Source: SHZI01 sp031395645
GTDB lineage: Bacteria; Pseudomonadota; Gammaproteobacteria; Steroidobacterales; GCA-2729495
Assembly (NCBI GenBank): GCA_031395645.1
Contig: JANNJM010000056.1
Span: 1-64,000, forward strand
Direction: 5' to 3'
Length of the DNA stretch: 64,000 bases
Shown: piece by piece, positions 18,363-27,224 of the stretch
Numbering within the stretch: position 1 is the first letter of the stretch
Layout of the letters: each line of letters begins with the position of its first letter
Notes under the pieces: model-generated
Seen by the model: the letters and a program-made list of their open reading frames with translations, nothing else
Databases searched by the model: none
What the model was told of the DNA's origin: nothing
Translations under genes and position numbers: made by a program

Positions 18363-19636
18363 ACGCCCTGACCACAAGCAATATTCCTCGCGAGCTGCGC
18401 CTTGAGTCCTCTGCAGCGCCGGCCCTGGATATAGAACTTATTCGACGCGATTTCCCGATTCTTGCGCAGCAAGTCAATGGGTATCCACTGGCGTACCTCG
18501 ACAATGCCGCCTCATCCCAGCGGCCCCTCCAGGTCCTGGATGCCATTCAGAGTTACTACACTCACGACCATGCCAACGTACATCGGGGTGTGCACACGCT
18601 GAGTCACCGCGCCACGGACCTCTACGAGGGAGCACGCGAAACAGTACGGGCTTTCATCAACGCAGCATCCGTGCGTGAAATTGTCTTTACGCGGGGCGCA
18701 ACCGAAGCAATCAATCTGGTCGCCGCAAGTTTTGGCCAGCGTCTGGCGCCAGGTGACGAGATCCTGATTACAACGATGGAGCACCACTCCAATATCGTGC
18801 CGTGGCAAATGCTTTGCGAACGCAGCGGCGCGGTACTGCGTGTGGCACCGATCAATGACGCAGGGGAGCTCCTGCTTGACGACTTCATGCAGCTGCTGGG
18901 TCCGCGCACGAAAATGGTCGCGGTCACCCACGTGTCCAATGCCCTGGGCACCGTTAATCCGGTGAAGAAGATCGTGACCGCTGCCAGGGCGCGGGGCGTT
19001 CCTGTACTCCTGGACGGCGCCCAGGCCGTTCCGCACCAGGGCGTTGACGTCCGGGATCTGGACTGCGATTTCTATGTGTTCTCGGCGCACAAGATGTGCG
19101 GCCCGACCGGTATCGGCGTGCTTTATGGCCGCGAAGCGCTGCTCCGGGAGCTGCCGCCGTATCAGGGCGGTGGTGACATGATCCTGACCGTCAGCTTCAA
19201 CGGCACGACCTACAACGACCTGCCTTACCGTCTGGAGGCCGGTACGCCGCATATTGCTGGTGCCATAGGGCTTGCTGCTGCCATCAATTACCTCAGCGGG
19301 ATCGGAATGAGCAATATCGCAGCCTGGGAAGCCCAGCTACTCGACTACGCCACCCGGCTGCTGCTCGAACTGCCCGGCCTGAAGATCGTGGGAACAGCGC
19401 CAGGCAAGGCCAGCGTGGTGTCCTTCACTATCGATGGCATACACCCCCACGATCTCGGCACTGTCCTCGACCAAAGGGGAGTTGCCATCCGTGCCGGCCA
19501 CCACTGCGCCATGCCCGTGATGGAGCGTTTCGGCCTGCCAGGCACTGCCCGGGCATCGTTTGCGTTCTACAACACTCACAGAGAAATCGACCAGCTCATC
19601 GACGGACTCCGCCTGGCACAACGGATGTTCGCCTGA
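18359..19636 (+). CDS. sufS: Cysteine desulfurase SufS
   Basis: 425 residues, slightly longer than usual because of a ~20-residue N-terminal extension before LDIELIRRDFPIL. The PLP lysine sits in FSAHKMCGPTG and the catalytic Cys in IRAGHHCAMPVM. SufS takes sulfur from cysteine and passes it to the partner SufU encoded next. The stop overlaps the sufU start by one base. Confidence 0.95.
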   Translation: MNALTTSNIPRELRLESSAAPALDIELIRRDFPILAQQVNGYPLAYLDNAASSQRPLQVLDAIQSYYTHDHANVHRGVHTLSHRATDLYEGARETVRAFINAASVREIVFTRGATEAINLVAASFGQRLAPGDEILITTMEHHSNIVPWQMLCERSGAVLRVAPINDAGELLLDDFMQLLGPRTKMVAVTHVSNALGTVNPVKKIVTAARARGVPVLLDGAQAVPHQGVDVRDLDCDFYVFSAHKMCGPTGIGVLYGREALLRELPPYQGGGDMILTVSFNGTTYNDLPYRLEAGTPHIAGAIGLAAAINYLSGIGMSNIAAWEAQLLDYATRLLLELPGLKIVGTAPGKASVVSFTIDGIHPHDLGTVLDQRGVAIRAGHHCAMPVMERFGLPGTARASFAFYNTHREIDQLIDGLRLAQRMFA

Positions 19637-20118
19637 TGCACGCACCGGCTCAGGACCTGACCAGCCTTTACCGCCAGATCGTGCTCGATCACAGCCGGCA
19701 CCCCCGCAACCAGCGCCGGCCGGAACGGTACGACCAGGAGGCGGAAGGGCACAACCCTCTCTGCGGCGACAAGCTCCGCGTCTATCTGCGACTCAATTCA
19801 GGCTTCATTCAGGACATCGCTTTCGAAGCCTCCGGCTGTGCGATCTGCCTTGCATCCGCGTCGCTGATGACCGAGACGGTTCAGTCCCGTCCCGTTGACG
19901 ACGCCAGGATAGCGATCGACCAGTTCGACAGGGCGCTGTCGATGGACAAAGGAGGAAACCTTGCCGGCGATCTCGCCGCACTAGCGGGAGTCAGTCAGTA
20001 TCCATCCAGAATCCGGTGCGCAACGCTGCCCTGGAAGACGCTCCGGGCGGCCCTCGACTCGGCGCCCGGTTCGGCTCCCGGGACGGTAAATACGGAAGAG
20101 ATGAGTGTTTCCCGATGA
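19636..20118 (+). CDS. sufU: SufU-type sulfur transfer protein
   Basis: 160 residues. It has the three zinc/sulfur cysteines of SufU: HNPLCGDKL, SGCAICLASAS and RIRCATLPWKTL. SufU accepts sulfur from SufS; here it replaces SufE, which is absent. The last ~20 residues (SAPGSAPGTVNTEE) are a low-complexity tail overlapping sufT by 4 nt. Confidence 0.92.
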   Translation: MHAPAQDLTSLYRQIVLDHSRHPRNQRRPERYDQEAEGHNPLCGDKLRVYLRLNSGFIQDIAFEASGCAICLASASLMTETVQSRPVDDARIAIDQFDRALSMDKGGNLAGDLAALAGVSQYPSRIRCATLPWKTLRAALDSAPGSAPGTVNTEEMSVSR

Positions 20119-20666
20119 GCAGTGGAGACAACGAGCCCGTCGTCGTCAGACGAAACGTTGAGGGCCTGATGGTGCCGTCCGGTGTCCCCGTGACGCTCCC
20201 CAAGGATTCACTGGTGTACATCACCCAGGCCATGGGTGGCAGCTTTACGGTGTATTTCGAGGGTAATCTGGTTCGCGTTCCCGGCATCGACGCCGACGCC
20301 CTGGGCAAGGAGTCCGTGACGCCGCCTGCATTGCCGGATGACGCCACTGATGAGCAGTTCGAGGCACTTGCCTGGGAGCAGCTAAAGACTATCTATGATC
20401 CTGAGATTCCCATCAATATCGTCGAGTTGGGACTGGTCTATCAATGTGCGATCAGCCGCCTGCCATCCGGGCAGCGCGCCGTCAGCCTCCAGATGACCGT
20501 CACGGCCCCCGGGTGCGGCATGGGCGAAATCCTTGTCGAGGAAGCCCGACAGAAGATCAGCATCATCCCCACGGTTGGCGAGGTCAACGTAGAGCTCGTC
20601 TTCGACCCGCCCTGGAGCCGGGAGATGATGTCTGAGGCAGCGCAACTCGAAGCCGGGCTCATGTAG
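20115..20666 (+). CDS. sufT: Putative Fe-S cluster assembly protein SufT (MIP18/DUF59)
   Basis: 183 residues: an N-terminal segment typical of SufT (VPVTLPKDSLVYITQAMGGS) and a C-terminal DUF59 domain (about 85-170) with YDPEIPINIVELGLVY and the conserved Cys of APGCGM. SufT supports Fe-S maturation under high demand. Start ATG 20115 overlaps the sufU stop; upstream Met candidates lie within sufU. Confidence 0.92.
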   Translation: MSSGDNEPVVVRRNVEGLMVPSGVPVTLPKDSLVYITQAMGGSFTVYFEGNLVRVPGIDADALGKESVTPPALPDDATDEQFEALAWEQLKTIYDPEIPINIVELGLVYQCAISRLPSGQRAVSLQMTVTAPGCGMGEILVEEARQKISIIPTVGEVNVELVFDPPWSREMMSEAAQLEAGLM

Positions 20667-20671
20667 CCCAG

Positions 20672-21178
20672 ATGCGCCGGCAATTGACGCTGCTCCGGCA
20701 CGCAAAGTCCTCCTGGGAAGAGTCGGCCCGGAAGGACAGGAACCGGCCGCTGAATGAGCGTGGGGCGCGCGATGCGCCCCTGATGGGCCGGCGCCTGCGT
20801 GATTGCGGGGCCCGCCCCACCCTGATGGTTACCAGTCCCGCCGTGCGCGCCCTGCGGACCGCCCAGATCATTGCACGCGAAATCGGCTATCCAGAGGAAT
20901 TTCTGCAGCGCGAGGAAGACCTGTACCTGGCATCTCCAAACCAGATCGTGGCAGTCATCGCCCGTCAGGACAGCAGTTTCCGCGATGTCATCGTGTGCGG
21001 TCACAACCCGGGCCTGACCGAGCTGGCCAATCGACTGACAGGCGCCGGGATCGATAACATCCCTACCGCCGGGCTGGCCGTCATCGCGCTGAATCTGCAT
21101 CAGTGGGCTGATCTGGATGGAGCGCAGGGTGAGCTGCTGTTGTTCGACTACCCGCGGCGGACTGCACATAATCCATAG
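20672..21178 (+). CDS. sixA: Histidine phosphatase family protein SixA-like
   Basis: 168 residues. The phosphohistidine motif LLRHAKSSW begins at residue 7, and the second catalytic His is in VCGHNPGLTEL. SixA removes phosphate from histidine phosphocarrier proteins; the substrate here is unknown. Five nt after sufT, so it may share the suf transcript. Confidence 0.85.
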   Translation: MRRQLTLLRHAKSSWEESARKDRNRPLNERGARDAPLMGRRLRDCGARPTLMVTSPAVRALRTAQIIAREIGYPEEFLQREEDLYLASPNQIVAVIARQDSSFRDVIVCGHNPGLTELANRLTGAGIDNIPTAGLAVIALNLHQWADLDGAQGELLLFDYPRRTAHNP

Positions 21179-21191
21179 AAGTTTTCGACGT

Positions 21192-21223
21192 CTGGCCAGA
21201 CTCATTTCTCCTGGCTAGACTCA
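21192..21223. repeat. Two 13-bp direct repeats upstream of the protease gene
   Basis: CTGGCCAGACTCA (21192-21204) and CTGGCTAGACTCA (21211-21223) differ at one base and are 19 bp apart, so they sit on nearly the same helix face (two turns). They occupy the short gap before the metalloprotease and could bind a regulator. No regulator is identified. Confidence 0.35.
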
Positions 21224-21258
21224 ACCTCACAAGCGGCGGCTCATCTACCGCCCGGGCT

Positions 21259-22392
21259 ATGGCGATGCACCAGAAACTCGGCGCCGCAATGTTTACCAGT
21301 CTCTCGGCCGTGCTCTCGGCCGGTACTGCAGCAGCCTTTGCGCTGTACCCCGCTAACGGCTTCCTGGGATATACCTACAATAAATGGGGTGACCCGGCCG
21401 TCGGCACCGGCGCCGTGATCTACTGGAGCCTGATGGCGCCAGGCACCGTGGGCTCTGCTTACTGTGGCGGGGCCTGCCCGGGCGGAAGCACGTTGGCGCT
21501 GCCAAATTTCTACGACTGGAGCACCCAAAGCTTTGCATCCGTACAGCTGTCAGACCCGATCGTGCTCGGTTACATCCAGAACTCGTTCAATACCTGGGCA
21601 AAATCGGCGAACGTCACGTTCCGCTACCTGCCGATTGACTCCGGCGTGCCCGTCAATGATGCGGCGGCGGAGCCACCGGGCACGGGGCATATCCGCATCG
21701 GCGTGTTCAACCCTGGCTTCACGGGACCGGCCGCCGTGGGCTATGCACCACCCCCGAACGGCTTCATTCCGAACAGTTCGCAGCTAGCCACAGGCGCTGG
21801 CGACATCCTGTTCAACAGCCAGTACGCCTACCAGAATCCCGTCGGCAACGAAGGCGACCCGCTTCAGCCGTTCCCGCCCGGCGGCGGGCCATTTCTGAAC
21901 GACTTCCAGGGGCTGATCCTGCACGAAATCGGTCACGCGCTGGGGATGGACCACAGCAACATTAGCGACGCGGTGATGTGCGGTTTCCCGCATACCTGCA
22001 TCTTCGACAACCAGCCGACCTATGCTATCAACCGTGCTTTGAATCCAGACGATGTGGCTGGAATCCGCACAATCTATGCTGCAGCACCAGACACGGATAT
22101 CGATGGTGTCGTCGATTCGCTGGATAACTGTCGGCTCGTGGTCAATGCGAACCAGAGGGATAGCGATGCCGACAGCTACGGAAACTTCTGCGACGCAGAT
22201 CTGAATAACAGCGGACTGGTGACGACCGCGGACTTTGGCCTGCTGCGCGCCGTGCTCGGCCAGCCCGCGTCGGCCAGCGCGACAGCCGCCGCCGCGGACA
22301 TGAATGGCAGCGGAACCGTCACCACGGCAGACTTTGGCTTGCTCCGCGCCAGGCTCGGCACCGTGCCCGGACCTTCCGGGTTGGTGCCCTGA
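21259..22392 (+). CDS. Secreted matrixin-like zinc metalloprotease with dockerin-like tail
   Basis: 377 residues. Signal peptide to about residue 30 (cleavage near AAAFA). The M10-type zinc motif HEIGHALGMDH has His222, His226 and His232, and DAVMCG provides the Met-turn. The catalytic domain ends near 275, followed by the same 100-residue calcium/dockerin-like module found on the two RCC1 proteins, ending PGPSGLVP. No autoinhibitory cysteine-switch propeptide is visible. The substrate is unknown. The ATG at 21259 was chosen; an in-frame ATG at 21265 and a later one at 21289 would shorten the signal peptide. Confidence 0.85.
   Translation: MAMHQKLGAAMFTSLSAVLSAGTAAAFALYPANGFLGYTYNKWGDPAVGTGAVIYWSLMAPGTVGSAYCGGACPGGSTLALPNFYDWSTQSFASVQLSDPIVLGYIQNSFNTWAKSANVTFRYLPIDSGVPVNDAAAEPPGTGHIRIGVFNPGFTGPAAVGYAPPPNGFIPNSSQLATGAGDILFNSQYAYQNPVGNEGDPLQPFPPGGGPFLNDFQGLILHEIGHALGMDHSNISDAVMCGFPHTCIFDNQPTYAINRALNPDDVAGIRTIYAAAPDTDIDGVVDSLDNCRLVVNANQRDSDADSYGNFCDADLNNSGLVTTADFGLLRAVLGQPASASATAAAADMNGSGTVTTADFGLLRARLGTVPGPSGLVP
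22090..22389 (+). repeat. Shared TSP3/dockerin-like C-terminal module, copy 3
   Basis: Exactly 100 residues, as in copies 1 and 2: DTDIDGVVDSLDNC, then YGNFCDADLNNSGLVTTAD, DMNGSGTVTTAD and PGPSGLVP. It is more diverged (FGLLRA in place of FAILRS), so it separated earlier from the RCC1 copies. Confidence 0.8.
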
Positions 22393-22416
22393 ACCGAACG
22401 ACGCTATCTGCAGTTA

Positions 22417-24294
22417 CTACTCGATAACGCAATCACAGTGGGTATAAATCCCGCGCGGGTCGTTAAAGCGCGCTAGCAACAGCAATTCGTTGTCGATCCC
22501 GGCGAGCACCGCACGCGTCATGCCGGAGCCGCCCCGCAGACTGGCCAGCACCCGGCCAAGACCCAGAAGATCTGCAGTGCGCACGACCTGCGCCCCCATT
22601 TCGCCAGCAACCCGCTGCAGGAGCGACTGCTCAGGCTCCAGATATCGCCGCCCGTAGGCACCGTCCTCAAGGCCAGCCAGGGCGGCAGCAGCAGCGATGG
22701 CCTCATCAAGCCCGCCAATGCTGTCCACCAGGCCACGCTCCCGGGCATCTGCACCGGTCCAGACGCGGCCGCGGGCGATGCTGTCGGCCTGCTCGAAGCT
22801 CATCTTGCGGGAAGCGGCCACCTTGCTGACGAAAATCCGGTAGGCGTCTTCCACACTGGCCGTCAGTACGCGCCGGGCGTCGTCACCGAGTGGCCGGTCC
22901 AGCCGCAACTGCCCTGCCAGTCGCGTGGTTCCAAAACCATCCACGTGCACGCCGAGCTTATCCAGAGTGCGCGGCACCGTCGGCACCAGGGCACCAACAC
23001 CGATAGACCCGGTAATCGTGGTATTCCATGCCCAGATTTCGTCTGCAGGCATCGCGATGTAATAACCACCGGAAGCAGCGACGCTGCTCATCGACGCGAC
23101 GAGCGGCTTGCCATCGGCCTTGAGGGCCTCCAGTTCATCGAAGATAACCTCGGAAGCAAACATGCTGCCGCCGGGGCTGTCGATTTGCAGCACAACTGCG
23201 GCCACCGAGTCATCCAGCCTTGCGCGGCGAATCTCGGCAGCCAGACTGTCACCACCCACGACCCCGGGTGCCGCTTCGCCGTCCACTATCTCGCCAGATG
23301 CGACAATTACAGCCACGTTGTCGCGCTCCCTGACTTCCTGCAGGCGCTGCTCGATGCGGGTGGCACGCGCGTAGGCCCGAAAGTCGATGGCATTGAAACT
23401 GCCATCGTCGGTTTCGTCGTCCCCTACGAGACCGGCCAGGTAGGCGTCGACCTCGGGACGGCTCATCAATTTGTCGACGAGGCCCGCGGAGACGGCTGCG
23501 CGAGCCGCATTACCTTTCTCGGCCTCGATACGGTCCGCCAGTTCATCGGCGTAAGCCTGCACGGCGCCGGGCTTCAGCTTGCGGGCGGCCGTCACGTCCT
23601 GCTGCCAGGTCGCCCAGAGTCCGCCGAGCCAGGCCGCGCTGGCCTGCTTGTCCTCGGCGGACATATCGTCGCGGATATATGGTTCCACGAAAGACTTGAA
23701 CTCGCCGACGCGGAATACATTGAGATCTACCTGGAGCTTTTCCAGGGCACCGCGGAAGAACGTCCGGTAATACTCATAGCCTTCGAGATACACCATTCCG
23801 AACTCATGCATGAGCACTTCGTCGGACCGCGACGCGAGGTAATACTGATCGCGCGTATAGCCACTGCCAATCGCAATGACCTTCTTGCCCGCGCCTCGCA
23901 CTTTCTGCACCTGATCGGCGATGGCCTGCAGCTTGGCCAGGCCGCCACCCTCGAGGCCGTCGAGATCGAGCACGACCGCCTTGATTCGGGGGTCGGAAGC
24001 GGCTCGGTCGAGGCCGTCAGTCACATCGCGCAAGAGCGTCTCTGGTGGGGCTTGATCATTGAGATCAGCAAGAGCGCGATCGAGCGGACTGCCCTCGAGC
24101 TGGTCGACGAGCATGCCGGTTGGATTAATCACGAGCGCGGCCGATGACGGTACCGGCACCGGCTGGCCAACGGAGCCAGCGAGCAGAATCGCGAACAGCC
24201 CAATCAGCAGGATTAGATGCAGAATCCGGCGCAGCGTGTCCAGGCCAAACCAGATGGCCCGCACGAGATTGCCTAGGAAGCGGAAAATAAACAT
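22417..24294 (-). CDS. sppA: Signal peptide peptidase SppA (67-kDa type)
   Basis: 625 residues with one N-terminal membrane anchor (about 25-45) and two S49 domains. The nucleophile Ser lies in SVAASGGYYIA in the C-terminal domain, and the general-base Lys in VGEFKSFVEP of the N-terminal domain, as in E. coli SppA. It degrades signal peptides in the inner membrane. Lies 14 nt downstream of the sugar-dehydrogenase-like gene. Confidence 0.94.
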   Translation of the reverse strand: MFIFRFLGNLVRAIWFGLDTLRRILHLILLIGLFAILLAGSVGQPVPVPSSAALVINPTGMLVDQLEGSPLDRALADLNDQAPPETLLRDVTDGLDRAASDPRIKAVVLDLDGLEGGGLAKLQAIADQVQKVRGAGKKVIAIGSGYTRDQYYLASRSDEVLMHEFGMVYLEGYEYYRTFFRGALEKLQVDLNVFRVGEFKSFVEPYIRDDMSAEDKQASAAWLGGLWATWQQDVTAARKLKPGAVQAYADELADRIEAEKGNAARAAVSAGLVDKLMSRPEVDAYLAGLVGDDETDDGSFNAIDFRAYARATRIEQRLQEVRERDNVAVIVASGEIVDGEAAPGVVGGDSLAAEIRRARLDDSVAAVVLQIDSPGGSMFASEVIFDELEALKADGKPLVASMSSVAASGGYYIAMPADEIWAWNTTITGSIGVGALVPTVPRTLDKLGVHVDGFGTTRLAGQLRLDRPLGDDARRVLTASVEDAYRIFVSKVAASRKMSFEQADSIARGRVWTGADARERGLVDSIGGLDEAIAAAAALAGLEDGAYGRRYLEPEQSLLQRVAGEMGAQVVRTADLLGLGRVLASLRGGSGMTRAVLAGIDNELLLLARFNDPRGIYTHCDCVIE

Positions 24295-24308
24295 GTGTGG
24301 GTTCTCTC

Positions 24309-25424
24309 CTAGCCCTGGTAGCTGATCCGGTAGATCACGCCGCGCTGGTCATCGCTAACGAGCAGCGAACCGTCGGGGGCGACGAGCAGGTCAACCGGAC
24401 GGCCACGCACCTCGTCGCCCTCCAGCCAGCCTTCAATGAACGGCTCATACGACACAGCGGTATCGCCCTTCAGACGAACCAGGCTGACCCGGTAACCCGT
24501 CTTGCCTGCCGCCTTGCTGCGGTTCCATGAACCGTGTTCAGCAATCAGGACCTGCCCGCGATATTCGGCTGGAAACATCCGGCCCGTGTAGAACTTGACG
24601 GCTAGCGGCGCAACATGGGGGCCAAGTTTCTGGACCGGCGCCACGGCAGTCGCGCAGCTTCCCAGCGCGCCGAATTGTGGGTCAGGGATGCTGCCGCCGT
24701 GGCAGTACGGGAACCCGAAATCGAGCCCCGCACGGGTAGCACGGTTCAGTTCGCAGGGCGGGACGTCATCGCCCAGCATGTCCCGGCCATTATCCGTGAA
24801 CCACAGCTCCCTGGAGCTGGGATGCCAGGTCAGACCAACAGAGTTACGGATGCCAGAGGCCACCACTTCCCGCCCGGAGCCATCCGGATTCATGCGCAGG
24901 ATGACTCCGAAGCCCGGCGCCTCACACACATTGCAGGGTGCGCCGACCGGAACATACAGCTTGTTATCAGGACCAACGGCGAGGTATTTCCAGGAATGGA
25001 GGACCCCCTTGAATGGCAGGGCCGGATCGACCACCTCAGGCGCGGGCGCTTTCTCGAGGTTCGCCTCGGCATCGGGATAGCGAATCAGGCGCTGCTGTTC
25101 GGCCACGTACAGCGCACCCTTGTACAGGGCAACGCCGTTCGGCATCGTCAGGCCCTCGGCAAATTTCGACACAGTCGGATTGACTCCGAGCGCGTTCCGC
25201 ACGGCATAGACCGTGCCGCCGGACCGGGTGCCGACGAACAGGGTGCCGCGCTCACCGAGAGCCATAGACCGGGCGTTCGGCAGGTTTTCGACCAGGATCT
25301 CGGCACGAAAGCCGGCAGGCACACGCAGGAATTCAGCTACCCTTCCGGCCGGGACCGCAGACGTCTCAGTCGCGCAACCGGCGGTCAGCAGCAGCGCCAG
25401 GAGCAGTAAAGGTGGCCGGATCAT
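24309..25424 (-). CDS. Glucose/sorbosone dehydrogenase-like lipoprotein
   Basis: 371 residues. The lipobox LLTAGC places the lipid Cys at about residue 16. The six-bladed GSDH propeller pattern is visible (VPAGFRAEILVENLPNARSM, YVAEQQRLIRY, GIRNSVGLTWHP, FTDNGRD, LIAEHGSWNRS). Such enzymes oxidise sugars, often with PQQ; cofactor and substrate cannot be fixed from sequence. ATG 25424 has AGGAG 10 nt upstream; an upstream ATG at 25481 would overlap dctM. Confidence 0.85.
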   Translation of the reverse strand: MIRPPLLLLALLLTAGCATETSAVPAGRVAEFLRVPAGFRAEILVENLPNARSMALGERGTLFVGTRSGGTVYAVRNALGVNPTVSKFAEGLTMPNGVALYKGALYVAEQQRLIRYPDAEANLEKAPAPEVVDPALPFKGVLHSWKYLAVGPDNKLYVPVGAPCNVCEAPGFGVILRMNPDGSGREVVASGIRNSVGLTWHPSSRELWFTDNGRDMLGDDVPPCELNRATRAGLDFGFPYCHGGSIPDPQFGALGSCATAVAPVQKLGPHVAPLAVKFYTGRMFPAEYRGQVLIAEHGSWNRSKAAGKTGYRVSLVRLKGDTAVSYEPFIEGWLEGDEVRGRPVDLLVAPDGSLLVSDDQRGVIYRISYQG

Positions 25425-25443
25425 TTCTGCATCTCCTGAAGTG

Positions 25444-26700
25444 CTATTTAGGGACCAGCGCGAGGGACAGGGCGGGCACAAATGTGATCAACAGCACCGC
25501 GACCAACAGTATCAGAATGAACGGCAGCGTCGCGATGCAGACCTCCATGACGGGCCGATTGAAACGATAGCTTGAGATGTACAGATTGAGGCCAATGGGT
25601 GGCAACAGGTACCCAAGCTCCATCGTGGCCACGAAGATAATACCCAGATGGACGGGATCGACGCCGTAGCGCTCAGCCACCGGCAGCATAAGAGGAACGA
25701 TGAGCACGAGCGCCGAGAAGATGTGCAGAATGCACCCGATGAGCAGCAGAAAACCGACCAGCAGCAGCAGGAAGCTTACCTGGTCCGAGATCCGACTAGT
25801 GACCAGCTCGATCAGCTGCTGCGGCACCTGAGCGTCGATCATATAGTTCGTTGATGCGAGGGAAATGCCCAGGATCAGGAGAATGCCTCCGACCAGCACC
25901 ATGGAGTCGCGGACGATGCCCGGCAGGCGCCGCCAGGGTACTTCCCGGTAGATCAGCGATTCAACGATCAGGACGTAGACGACCGTAACTGCCGCTGCCT
26001 CGGACACGGCGAAGTAGCCACTGTAGATCCCGCCGAGAACAACCACGGGCAAGGGCAGTTCCCAGATCGACTCCCGGATCGCTGCACGAACCTCCCGCCA
26101 GGAAAATTCGGCCAGCGGCCGGCGATTGTCCCGATTGCGCAGCAGGCAAAACGCGGCAAGGGCCAGCATCATAAGAACGCCTGGAACAATGCCGGCTAGG
26201 AACAGCGAATCAATCGAGACCTCGGCGATGATCCCGTAGATTATCAGCGGCAGCGACGGGGCAAAGAGCAGGCCGAGGCTGCCCGACGAGGTTACCAGGC
26301 CGAGCGTAAACCGCTCGCTATAGCCAGCCTGTACCAGCGCGGGAAACAGCAGCGCCCCGATGGCAATGATCGTGACGCCGGAACCCCCGGTGAAGGCGGT
26401 GAACAGTGAGCAGGTGGCCACGGCAACCATCGCTAGCCCGCCTGGCAACCAGCCGATCAGCGCGGCGCTCAGCCGCACCAGCCGCGCTGCGGCTCGGCTT
26501 TCGCTAAGCACATACCCGGCGAATGTGAACAGCGGAATGGCGAGCAGGATCGGCGTTTCCGCGATGCCGTAGATCTCGATTGGGACGGCCGTCAGATCCA
26601 CGCCAGAGCGCGCGAAGCCCAGTAGCGCACCCGCGCCGATAATCGCGAACAACGGCGCCCCGAGGAGCGCTAGCAGCAGCATGGCAAGACCGGCAAGCAT
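25444..26700 (-). CDS. dctM: TRAP transporter large permease (DctM)
   Basis: 418 residues with about twelve membrane segments. Family motifs include LLAIPLFTFAGYVLSES, FTGGSGVTIIAIGALLFP and ATMELGYLLPPIGLNLY. DctM forms the sodium-driven transport path. The start is ATG 26700 in TAATG, overlapping the dctQ stop by one base; the long upstream open frame antisense and parallel to dctQ is not coding. Confidence 0.93.
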   Translation of the reverse strand: MLAGLAMLLLALLGAPLFAIIGAGALLGFARSGVDLTAVPIEIYGIAETPILLAIPLFTFAGYVLSESRAAARLVRLSAALIGWLPGGLAMVAVATCSLFTAFTGGSGVTIIAIGALLFPALVQAGYSERFTLGLVTSSGSLGLLFAPSLPLIIYGIIAEVSIDSLFLAGIVPGVLMMLALAAFCLLRNRDNRRPLAEFSWREVRAAIRESIWELPLPVVVLGGIYSGYFAVSEAAAVTVVYVLIVESLIYREVPWRRLPGIVRDSMVLVGGILLILGISLASTNYMIDAQVPQQLIELVTSRISDQVSFLLLLVGFLLLIGCILHIFSALVLIVPLMLPVAERYGVDPVHLGIIFVATMELGYLLPPIGLNLYISSYRFNRPVMEVCIATLPFILILLVAVLLITFVPALSLALVPK

Positions 26701-27224
26701 TACGCCGGGTCGGTTCCCGTTGCGGGCAAGTGGCGCCGGAAGTGTTTGTGCAGTCCCGCGAGGTAGCGGTACGCGATCAGTGCGAACGCCGCTGGCAGGA
26801 TCGCCTGGAAGGCCCAGGCTGGCCAATCGCCGAGGACCTGATCGCCGAATTCGCGAGATTCCGCCACGAAGCGCCACGAGTACCAGGCAAGCACGGCCGA
26901 AACGCCGGCGGCAAAGAGGTCCACCAGTACGGCCGCCAGCCGGCGCCACGCCCCGGGGAGAAACCGCGACAACAGGTCGATGCGCAGGTGCACGTTGTCG
27001 CGGCTGGCGGCGATTGCCCCCAGCATGGCCGCCCACAGCACGAGCAAGCGCAGCGCTTCATCAGCCCAGGCCACGCCACCGCCGAACGCGCTGCGCATCA
27101 CCACCTGAGTGGCGGCAAGGCCGATCATGGCAAAGAGGACTGCGGCGAGCAGCGTGTTTTCCAGCCAACGACCCAGGCGTTCGGCGCGGCCGGGGTCCTC
27201 GCCCTCAGGACTGGACTCGCTCAC
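26700..27224 (-). CDS. dctQ: TRAP transporter small permease (DctQ)
   Basis: 174 residues with four membrane segments (about 24-43, 58-76, 97-117, 140-158). The motif FGGGVAWADEALRLLVLW is typical of DctQ. It stabilises DctM and docks the loaded binding protein. The first ATG overlaps the dctP stop by 4 nt. Confidence 0.92.
   Translation of the reverse strand: MSESSPEGEDPGRAERLGRWLENTLLAAVLFAMIGLAATQVVMRSAFGGGVAWADEALRLLVLWAAMLGAIAASRDNVHLRIDLLSRFLPGAWRRLAAVLVDLFAAGVSAVLAWYSWRFVAESREFGDQVLGDWPAWAFQAILPAAFALIAYRYLAGLHKHFRRHLPATGTDPA

Noticed and set aside
25444..27036. dctM extended by 112 codons at its N-terminus
   Set aside because: The extension overlaps dctQ in another frame and is Arg/Pro-rich; homology starts at ATG 26700.
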